This document shows, one piece after another, positions 48,101 to 60,100 of a stretch of DNA of 64,000 bases. This DNA is from Telmatactis stephensoni (lineage: Eukaryota > Cnidaria > Anthozoa > Actiniaria > Isophelliidae): NCBI GenBank assembly GCA_029948255.1, contig JALIZF010001752.1, positions 211,501-275,500 on the forward strand, given 5' to 3'. A program made the translations under genes and the position numbers. Each line of letters begins with the position of its first letter. Positions within the stretch are counted from its first letter, which is position 1. Under the pieces are notes generated by a model. It saw only the letters and a list, made by a program, of their open reading frames with translations. It made no database searches and had not been told where the DNA came from.

Positions 48101-51100
48101 GTGAGAGAGGGTCAAAACTTCATTTTGACTGGTTGGTTACTATGGATGTGGATACTACAGACTGATTAGCTGGCTGGCTAGCTGGCTCACAAGCAGATGG
48201 ACAGAAAGTCAACAGGACTTTTGACTGAATTTCCCTAACAGTTCTTTACATTTTCATTTTCTTCTAGGTTGAGGATATCCTACGTTCTAAGATCATGGAT
48301 AACTGGAAGACCATTGCCAATGCTTATATCAGTATAGATGACAACAGAGATGGTACAATCTCAAGAGAAGAATTGAGAAAATTGTTGGAAAAGTACTGCC
48401 TGCCATTGTCTGATGAACACTATGAAATGTAAGATTATGCTGCTGGGTTATGTTGTCCGTGTGAAGAACAATACCAGGAGTGACCTACTTCAATGTAGCA
48501 TTCTCTATCTAAGTTGATCACTTGAAAAACTCAATTATGAACATTTCAATTTGTCAGGCTTTGGAGTCGTTGTGACACAAATGAAGACAATTCAGTGGAC
48601 TTTCAAGAATTTCTGTCTAAACTGGTAAGTACAGAGTAATGGCCAAGCTGGACACAAGTCATAATACAACAGTTTTTGCAATGTTGCTTGCCATTCTCGT
48701 CCCCAGATCCTACTCAGTTGTCGTTCCTCCCCGTCGTAGGCTCTGGGCAACCCTACAAATTCTCGCAATTTCATTGGTCCTTAGACTAAACAAACCTAGA
48801 AACCGGAAGTTTCGATAAGAACATCAGAAATGGCTCTAGAACCACTAAAAAGATTTCGAGAATGGAAAATTCATCTATATGGACGTTATAATTGGTCGAG
48901 GTTATTATCAAGAAATGTTTGATGTGAATATTATAGCATGAGACACTAAAAAATCACAGTTTGGCGGTTTGAATCAGTTTGAAATAATATTTATTTGACA
49001 TCACAACCTGAACACGTTAAATTCTCACCAAAATGACTTGAAATCTTAGTAGTAAAGCAAAGAATAAACTTCACCCAAGGACTCCTCCAGAATAATTATG
49101 ACTGATGTCAAGTGATGTGGTGAAACGAATTTGATTCATTTTTATGATATTTCAAAAGCAACGGCAATCTTCCCACAGCATTCTATTTTTAAACCTTTCT
49201 TCTAGTCCTTCTGCTAAACAAACAACCAATCACAATCAACATTTTGCTCCCTTGGGACTCTTTTCAAGCATGCGCTGTGAGGACTTACTTGACAGTTTTC
49301 TTGCTTCCGGTTTGTAGGGTTTCCCAGAGCCTACGAGTGGGGTGAATGAGTGGGATCTGGGGAGGAGAATGTGTTGCTTGCAACAAAGTTTCATTCATGT
49401 GTCCATTGCAATGTTGCTTGCATCAGAAGGAGCAGAATTGAGCACTTGCTACCAGTTGGCATTGTGAACACATAGCTGCACACAATGTTACAGATTTAGT
49501 TCCTCTAATGAACACTCAATATGGTAAATGGGACTGCAAGCAGTCCCCCTTTTCCCTCTAGAATCAGTAAAAATGAGTACTTTGAAAATACCTGGACAAA
49601 CGAAGAATGGTTCCAACTTGTCCCAATTACTGCTCCCAGGGGTGGGGTACTCCCTTACAAAAGTAGTAGGGGTGCTCGATGGAGGGTTTTGAAAGTGACC
49701 CTAAAAGGTACACCTAAATTATCAGAGATGCCGATTTTATACCCTAAAAGGTACGACCACATTCAAATAATATTTTTTTATTCAAAATTGATAAACAAAC
49801 ACCAAGATGCATCAAATACTTTGTTTCTCAAATCGTTTCAATCTTTGTGATTTTCGTTATCCTGACACTAAAAGGTATGCTATGAACCGGAAACCCTAAA
49901 AGGTACAAGCGGGTCATATTTTCGACCCGTCCAGCACCCCTACCACTTTCGTAAGGAAGTATCCCGGGTACTGCTCGTCCAGCTATTTTCGAAGCACTTA
50001 TTTTTACTGATTCTGGAGGGAAATGGGGGACTGCTTGGATAAATAAATGAAAATGACAAAATGAGATAAAAGTGGATAATTAAATGAGGGAGGGGGTAGA
50101 GGGTTGCACCTCTAAATCAATCGTAAGATCCATGGTGTATTTTTCCTTCAGGGAGTAGATATCATAAGTGGTGACATAAATGGTATCAGTACACGTATTC
50201 ATGACTGAGAGTGAAGCCAAAGCCAACTTCATGAAACATGACCAGTATCACAGACAAGAAGCTGCATATGATCGAGCTCTGGATCTAACAGGACAGAAGA
50301 CAGCTGATAAATGCATGGAAATACTGAAGGTACATTGATTTCATATTTATCAAGTAGTTGCTCTTATAACAAATTTGTTTGACCATATTTTAAACCATAT
50401 TTTTCAGGAGCACATTTCTCAAAGATCACCAGATATTCGGAAAACATTTATTAAGTTTGACACTGATGGGGATGGAAAAATATCCAGAAAAGAATTCCGA
50501 TTGGTAAGATTTCCTTTTTTCCTCATTTTTACTGATAGACAACACACGCCACCACCACCATAAAAATCATCTTCATCCTTGTTATCATCACTATAGCGTC
50601 TACAGTATTTTTTTAATGATAACTTTGATAAGTTATTGTGCGATTTCCCCAACTGCCCATTGGGCAACACACTATATCATAGTATCATTATTTTTGTACA
50701 AAAGTCATGCTAGTTTTAGAAGACTGCATGTTGCAGAATTGAGACTCCAGTAGAGCGTTTTTGAAACAACACCATGTACTTTTTACAACAACTTGTATGA
50801 TTTGATTTCTCATATGAAATTGGCTCTTTAGGTTCTTGAAGGTTTGGGCTTGTACATGACAGATGACCAATACCGCATCCTAAGTGCAAGGTAAAATTGT
50901 GATCAGCTACCTTGATTCCTTTCTCTTAAATAGTCTCACAGAATCTCACATAAACCCCTTATTAATTATGCTCATTTGCAATACTTTAGGCTTGGTTTCC
51001 ACAAAGGCAAGTTGTCTTACAGAGACTTCTTAGATAACTTCCAAGACAGAAGGTCTTTCATGGTTATTGGAGAAAGAGGTCCTGGAGACTATCCCAAACA

Positions 51101-54100
51101 AAGGTATAGCAATGCACTGACACTCCTTTCCAGAAGACTGAGAATCCACACACACGCCTTTCAAAAACCTTTTGCAGCTTTAAATTTTCCGTTTTGCCGC
51201 GCATTTAGGCGATTTTTGGAACATGTTCAAGTGATATTCTAGAGTAGTCATTCCCACTGTGTTTTCCGATCTTCCATATTACCAGCAACAATCGAGTCTT
51301 GTTGGTATCCTTTTATTTCAAACAACTTTGGTTCACGCTGGTAGCAACTACATTGGGAAATGTTCGAAAACGTTTGGTTTGCAGTAGAAAAATTTGAAAA
51401 CAAACAGCAACAAAAAACAGCAGCAGCAACAACAACAGCAACAACAACAACAACAACAACAACAAAATAAACAAACAAACAAACAAACAAAACAAAAACA
51501 CAACTAAAGAATTGCCCAAAAGCTGGCCATGGACAACATCTCACATGATGTGACCCACATCTCATTGCCCCGGCCCTGCCCTTCCCGTCCTCTTTATAAG
51601 TAAGTGTATTCTGAATATATTTATCATGTTACTTCGTTACAGGCATAACCAACCTATACCGCTAGAAGAATCTATGACAGCCGAAGAAGTAGAAGCCAAA
51701 CTCATATACAAAATACGTAATGGATTTACTGTAAGTTTTCAAAGAATTCTAATTCATCAATGTTGGCCCATGGATAAACTTGCAATTTCTCCTTTATTTG
51801 TAGGATCTGCGAGTGGCATTTCAGAAAATCGACTTTGATAAGAATGGTCTTATCACCAGACAAGAGTTTCGTCGTATCTTAGATTCACTGATGTTCATTT
51901 TGTCTGATGAGGAGTTTGAAAAATTGATGAATCGACTCAATATGAAAAAGGGTGATAAACTGAACTACAAAGAGTTCTTGAAGAGATTTGAACATGTTGA
52001 AAAGGTTGAAGAAGGTCACCCATGGCTGTACTCCAACCACTTGTGAGTAAAAAAAGGTTTTCTAGACGGCTTTAGTAAAACCGACATAGACAAAATCCAC
52101 GCTAATATGCACGCCTTTTGCTGCATTTTGGCCTTCCGTGCACACCAAAATAAAATGGAGAAAACTTATCCTGATTAGTGAGCTCATAGCTTAGGTTATA
52201 TTGGTGTGTACAGCAATGAGAAAAGCGAATATGGTGCTGGGCGTCACCCAGCCACGTGTCAGATTTTTCGTTTTTACATACAAAATCTAGTTGTCTGAAC
52301 ACCTATCGACAATTAAGTCTTGAATAAATTTATAAGGGCAAGATGGTTTTCTCTTAAAACTGCTTTCTGTTTTCGTTACCAGTTTCAACGAAACCAAAGA
52401 CCTTTGCTACCTCAGTGCAGAGGATGCAGATCAATTGATAAAGAGAAAAGCCCTAGAACAGTTAGATGATCTTACCAAGGCGTTCCTGGCTTTTGATCGT
52501 GATGGTAATGGTATTGTGACCAAAAAAGAGTTGAAGAAGGTCCTTTATAAGTACCAAATTCCCTTGACGAAAGAAGAATTTAAAAAGCTTTGGGCCAAGT
52601 AAGTCAATAGCATGCACTGTAGTTAATGTAAGTAGCAAAGGATAGGGTGTTGTACCGCTGTCTCTCTTACATTATCACTACATTCAATTATTCTATATTT
52701 ACATAATAATTGGCATATTACGCGCGCTCTGATTGGTCGAACAACCACGCGTGATTAGAGTACACACACATAGATGGCGTCATTGAATCTTACGCGCGCT
52801 CTGATTGGTTGGAATCTTTCGATAAATATTACATAAAACAGATAGATTCCATTTTTCCGTGCGTCTGTACTCTAATCGATGCACAGAAGACGTCAAAATG
52901 TGGTGAGAACAACAGTCACACCACTCGACTTCGTCTCGTGGCGTACTTTTTTGTTCTCACCACATTTTGACGTCTTCTGTGCATCGATTAGAGTACAGAC
53001 GCACGGAAAAATGGAATCTATCTGTTAAATACACAACGCTCAACTCACGTTGATTTTTGCTGATCATAGCATGATCTATCATGAAACAAGCCCAGTTCAC
53101 TGGCTATGCCACCCAGCGCTTCCAGTCTTGAGAGTGTCCACGTGATGGGCAGTTCCTGTACAGTAGTTTTAAACTAAATATAACTTCTTTGCATCACCAG
53201 ATATGATACAGACAATAATGGCTACGTTGATCATAGAGAGTTCGTTGCTCGTCTTGGTGGAGAGTTTGTACCAGGTGATACTCATGGTCCAAGTACACAG
53301 ATAACCCATGGCAGCTACAGTGAGATGAAGAGATTCCATGATGCACAACAGGTAAACTGTACCAAGTTTGAATGGGCGGGTATGATATAGTCTTGCTCCA
53401 AGTCTCGCTCGTCAATTTTTTCTGTTGCTTGGACTTTCTTATTTTTCCGTTCCTTGGGCTTCCTGTGTTGTAAGTGCCCGATTTGAAATCGAAATTACAC
53501 CACAGGGAGCCCAGGCAACAGAAACAAATTAACGAGCGAGACTTGGAGCAAGTCTAGGTATGATACGGTACTGTATCCGCAGCGTGATTAGTTATGTTTT
53601 CCGTACGTAACTGATTGTGCCTCATTTACGTAACGTAAATATATCGTAGGAGTAAAAAATTGAAAGCTTGTTGAGATTGGCGTTATTCTCTGTATTAACT
53701 GTAGCCACTCGCTTGCCGCCTTTGTTTCTTCTCTAACCTAGTAAATATTGTTTGTTATTATGTATTCCGTAACGTGGCAGTAATCATGACTTCCGTTCCC
53801 AACGACAAGGCGGAAAAACGTTTTACAGCCTCCATTTATAAGGACACCATACGTTTTTAAGGCTCAATATTTTGCATACAAGCCGTTTTAGACACCAAGA
53901 ACAAAATATCTAATAATATCAAAATTTGATGCATGCGTTTCCGAGATATAATGCCGTGTACTTTGGGAGAGGTGACATTTTGATCAGCAGAAAAATCATT
54001 GTTTTGATAAATATCCCCACGAAGTTTTACTGTAACGTCACAAGGTTTTGTAAAAAGTTTTTATTCAAGCTAGTAAAAGTGTAGCAGTTACTGTTTTTCA

Positions 54101-57100
54101 TACTTCATCATCAGTTTATGACAAAATTATGAAAACCACCGCTTAGCTGTTTTTCCGCTATGTCGTCCCCAACTTTATTTCACGTAATGTTACCGTTTCT
54201 GTATGTCAATGCCTTCAACCTCTTATTCACAGAGATTATTAGCGGGTAGGGTGTGGTCAGTGACTGAAATAAAGAGTAATGACAAAACAGTGATTTAACA
54301 AATAGATTCCATTTTTCCGTGCGTCTGTACTCTAATCGATACACAGATGACGTCAAAATGTGGTGAGAACAAAAAAGTACGCCACGAGACGAAGTCGAGC
54401 ACTTGGCGTGACTGTTCTCACCACATTTTGACGTCTTTTGTGCATCGGTTAGAGTACAGACGCACGGAAAAATGGAATCTATCTGTTTTATATAATATTT
54501 ATCGAAACATTCCAACCAATCAGAGCGCGCGTAAGATTCGATGACGCCATCTATGTGTGTGTACTCTAATCACACATGGTTGTTCGACCAATCAGAGCGC
54601 GCGTAATATGCCAATTATTATATAAATATCAGTACTTCAGCTTGCTAACTATTATGATTTCATTATTTTATAGGCCATTCATGAGAACGCCACTCACAAC
54701 CAAGCACAAGCAGTGTCGTTTTTATCGGCACTGGAAGTAGAACAACGACTCAAGTGAGCTTCAGTTTTACTTTACTATATTACCAAAAAACTGCACCTAT
54801 CTGTCCAAAAAGCTTATTAGCAGGATGGGTGTGGCTACTGAAGAGATTAATATTCTAAGTCCTTGTTTTGGTATGACAAAAAAGTGCTTGAATCGTTGTA
54901 AGAACAATCTTTTCACCTGGACGCCCTCTACATGCATAATTACAAGAGCAGTAAAGGGGATTCACATCGATCCGCATACGTGCTGAAGGCTCGAATAACA
55001 AGCATTTGTTCCTCTGTTAAAAAGATGTAGATATGAATATCTCGCTTTTGATCTGCATTTATAGGGATCGTTTCCGTGATGGCTACGAAAGTTTCCGTAA
55101 AGCATTCGAGGCAGTAGATGTAAATAGAGACGGATACATATCAAGACAAGAACTACAGCAGATTTTATTTGATTTCCATTATTTTCTGGATGAGAATCAA
55201 CTCAATATACTGCTAGAAAGGTAACGGAGTGTTCATTAAGACAGTTTCGATACTTTATATGTGATATCTACACCACGATTTGTATAAAGGAGTTTTCATA
55301 TGTGTGAAACGGCGCCATACCGTGGCTGTGCCACTGACGAGTTGTCTAAAAATCAATCAAAATTCCTGCCGTGACTGCACCGTTTTCATAGACATAGGCA
55401 ACAGACGCACTGCAATCATGTCAAGCAGAAACGATCGATTACTTTATTAGTGCGTCTTCTAAACGAGAGAGGTTCATGGTTTGATTCCTGTGGTTGTACA
55501 GTTTTCCCATTCTTGTTCCGACTGTCCTCTAAAGCAGGGTAGTGAAAAACCTGCAAGACAACAGAACTCAAACCGCGAACCTTTCTAGCTCAGAAGACGG
55601 CGCTCTGTTACATAAATTCATTTTTGTCTCACTTGTGGCACCTGTGCGTCCCACACCGTTACGCAATACCACAACTGTACAACTGTAGTGCTACGCATCA
55701 CGCTGTCACGCAATGCTTTGTAATACCACGTAGTAGATCAACCATCATGTTATACCATCTTCTGTAACCGGCGCAAATGTGGCAATTTCATTTTAGGTGT
55801 GGTCTTGCGAGTCGTAGCAAGCTGTCATATGAGAAATTCCTCAGTGCATTTGAAGATCAAAGACATTCTGGATACGGTCGTGTAACACTCGATACCCCAA
55901 ACAAAAAGCCTAGCAGTCCAGTTGTATTTAAAAATTATGAAGCGCTGAACCCTGATCAAGCTATTGCTAAGCTACGAAAGAAAATAAGCAGCAACTACGA
56001 TACGATCGTTAGGGTAAGTATTCATTGGAATGTGAGGATAGAAAAGCAATAAATATTGCAAGGTTTGCAAAACCTGTTGCGCAAATGCGCGTAAATGTGA
56101 TAAAGATGTTTCATGTACACGGAAAATCGCAGACGGCGAAGAGGAGCACGTAACCTGCGTTTTCGCGTCTGGCGTTAGTCTGTTTAAACGCGAAGGTGAC
56201 TCTACGTTCACGGAAGACGCCTAAGGCTGGTTTTTCACTAGCGAAGCAAGCACAGGCGCAAGCAACATACAATGCTCGGTTTTTATTGAGATAACATGGA
56301 CGCAAACATAAGCGAAAGCACAAGATTTTTTTTTTGTTCTTGTGCTTGCCCTTATGCTTGCGTCGTCGTGAAAACCAAGGATTAACCTTCACGTTAGATG
56401 TCCACGGGGACAGACGAGAAAAAAAGTAGCTCATGTGATCGTCTCTGCCTTTTCCCGTGTGGTGCAGAAAGCTTTATCTCAGAGTTTAATGAATGGTATT
56501 CACTTTCATATCCAGAGTTTGCTAAATCAATCTTTTACCGCAAAAAAGGTAACGCATTCCTAATGTCACACAATTTCGTTACAGGCCTTTCATGCATTTG
56601 ATGACACTGGAATGGGTTTCATATCAACTAAAGATCTTCACCAGATTATCAATGCATTTTGTTTTGTGATGACAGACAAGCAATTTAAGGTAATTATCCA
56701 ATCAAGTACAATTAAACGTCCTGTAATCGGACGTCCTTGGGACCCAGTGCAAGTGTCCACTTCCAGGCAGATGTCCGTAATGTTGGGAAGTACTTATTTT
56801 CGAAATATATATACTATTTATAAAAATCATAGATGTATTGTGTCGATCTAATCTGGTAAGGACATCTAATGCCACACCTATAAACACTCAAGTGTGCGAC
56901 CGGACAAACATTTGAGAGTTAGGAATGTTCGAATTTGCGCGGGATGTTAGTTCGAAGTTCACCAACCAAGTTCCTTGTGAACTACCGAAGTACGGCTTGA
57001 ACTTCGGAACTTCCGAACAAATTTCGGAATCCACTCGTCAAAAGCTATGTGAAACGAACTGTAAAGTTCTGTTCCCCATTATCTGAATGTAGATCATATT

Positions 57101-60100
57101 TGCAGCCATATCTTGTCAGATTCAATTGGGAAGACAAAGAAAATGAGAATGATACCAAATCAGTTTTTGTTTTGTCCTTAACAATGAACCGAAACAAATT
57201 GTCTCCAAGGGTTCAATATCAGCGCAGACTTTACATAAGCATGACGTATGTTAATCCTATTTTAATAAGAAAACCCTATTTGACTTACAAATCCTTAATC
57301 CGACCTAAAGTGAATTTTTATTTCACTAGGCACTGCTCAAGCAGATTGTTGTCAACAAAGACGGTTTACTGTGCTATGAAGACTTTTTGCATACTTTCCA
57401 ACAATCTGACACCGAGGTTTGTATTACACCTGTTTTAAGAAGTACTGTAATTTGGCATGACTCTCCAAAAACACAGTACCGCTACAGAAAAGCTTGACAC
57501 AACGCTTTGAATATTATGGTAGAGTCACTGCACAATACGGTACGGAACTGTCCCGAGTTTGAGATAAGGACACTTCGGTGTTATCGGTATATATGTAGGT
57601 AAATAACGTGCGGTTTTGCCATCTAGTCGCACGAATTCTGCGATAATATTAGATGTAAAATTGCTTCATTACCCCTCCCATACTGTCGGTCAAACTTTGC
57701 CCTCCCATTAGTCAATGCCATAGCAACATTGCTGGAGCAACGTAGATTTGAGGGGAAACCAGTGGGAAAAGGTTTCTACATGTTAATAATACGTCAAACG
57801 GTTGAAATTTGCGATTTTTTCTAGCGGTCTCGACCATTCTGTATCCAATTGTATATTTTAAAAAGGGAGAGTTAGGGGATGGGAGGGAGGGTATCTGTCC
57901 ATTAGGACAATTGGGGGAGGGGAGGGTATCCTCCCATTAGGAGGGAGGAAGGGGATACTAAGTCATGAAACCTTCAGCCAAAAGTGGTGGATTTCAAGGT
58001 ATTTTCTGTCTAATGATTTCAGGCTAGTAGAAAGTGGTTAGAAGGTCTTGTTCCATCACCTACCAAACAGCGTCGGTCTTCTGTACCAAGGAACGTCATG
58101 ACAGAACAGGACGTAGAAAATAAAGTTAAAGAGGTCGTAATGGCAAGGTTTTACTCTCTTGCTAAGGTACTAGTCTTTTTGATCTTATACTAATTCATAC
58201 AATACAAGCTATATTTACCTATACCTTTAAATGTACCTACACCTATACCTTTGTTCCTGTGCCTATGCTTATATATATAGGGTTAGGTTAGGGTTAGATT
58301 TAATCTTTATTTGCCTGTTAGATTGATTTAAAGTTTAGAGTAAGATATAAAATCAAAATCAAATTCAATTTTTTCCGTTTGTCTTTAGCGGTGTGCTAGT
58401 AGTGTTACTGCAGATCGAAAGTGACGTTATTTTTTGCCCTAGAACGTCATAGTCTTGCATGACGTCATCGTTTTTTGATGACTGGGCTGGTGCCTCAATG
58501 CTTTGTCGTCGTATTGATGTCGTAGTTGTTTACAGTGAATCCACATTATTTCTGATCTAAATACTCTATTAACAGGCTTTGACAGAACAAGATACCGATC
58601 GAACAGGCTTAATAAGTAAGACCTCTCTTAAAAACATATTGGACCGTCACGTGTTTCGAATGAATGACGACCAATTTGACCACATATGGCAAACCTTACC
58701 CAAAACTCAAGATGATGGAGTAGATTATAGACAATTTCTTAAAATGTATTCATCAAGAACTAATATCACAAGAGCTTCATCTGCTACACCACCAAGAACA
58801 CAGGAACGTAAGGTACTGAATCCAATACATGTACTGAAATGAGCAACATCGACGGTACAGTTACTCGGGATACTTGTGATAGCATAAGTATGTGTTCATT
58901 GCACAAAGAGTGGAAAAGCAGTGGGTAGAACTATCGCTCAGTCTTGGATTAAGGCTTGTCCAGTGGATTAATTTATCGATTAACATCATTTTATCTACTT
59001 CAAAGTGCATAAAGATTAATCCAATGGATAGGGCTATCGACTCTTAGTGCAAACCAAGCATGATTAGCAACCCTAAGCAACCAAAAACAGCGACGACGCG
59101 GATGTCACTAGAACGTTCTTTTCCATGCACGCGCTGTCGTCATCGAGGTTCCCGTTCTCGACATAGCGCCAGTTGAGACTTTCACACGTTCTAAAGTCTT
59201 GAGGACTCCGGCGCGCACTTAAAAAATATCATTTTTAGCTGTTTCAATAAAGTCCCCATAAATGATCGTAACGAACCGCCGAACCGAGGCGTTGACTGAC
59301 GGACAAACAGACAGACAAACATACAGTTTGACCAACTTTGCAAAGGGACTGTGGATAGACTATAGTTTCGTTACATTTTGTGAGACTAACTTAGAGGTTC
59401 AGTAATATTTCGGGTTTTATTTCATTATTGAAGTGTTTTCCCTCTCTCCACAGGCATCCCGCGAGTCGTTATTATCTCCAATGATGTCACCAAACAGAAA
59501 CATCTCCCCAGAAACAGTGACTCCACCCATGAGCGCTAGTGACGTAGAAAAGCGACTTAAAAACCAGGTACACACTTTATCTTTTTATCACATTTATTTG
59601 ATTTCATTGGTACTGTTAAGGGATAGATACGTGTCTAACTTTCAAGGCCACAAGAGGAATTGACTTAAAATATTTTATGTTTTAGATTTGTCGTTCGTGG
59701 CAACAAATTCAAAAGTCATTTAGAAACGCAGACCCCGACAACACTGGTGCTATTACCTTTCAACAACTGCGAGGTAGGAATTGAAACACTTGTAACCCAC
59801 CTAAAGAAAGACCAGTTTCTTTTCTTTTCTATTTCCAATTCTCTCTATCCTTTCGTTCTCACTTTCACGTGTTAAGCATATCCTTTTCCTTCCTTCGTCT
59901 CTCGTCTGCTTCTTCTTCTCTCGCCCACCTTCTCTCCTTGTGTACTTTCCCTCTTTTCCCTCGTTTCTTTTCTTTTTTCACTCCTCATAATTTGCGTTCT
60001 TCCCACTTCCCACTCCGTCCCATTCCATTAATTTCCCACTAGTCTTCACTTTCCAATACATAAAGGAGCCTTCAAGCGATATAATTTAGTCAATATAGTA

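Noticed and set aside
54180..54544. Opposed frames of 65 and 111 codons
   Set aside because: Both read through the palindromic transposon at 54299-54622 in an EFCAB6 intron.
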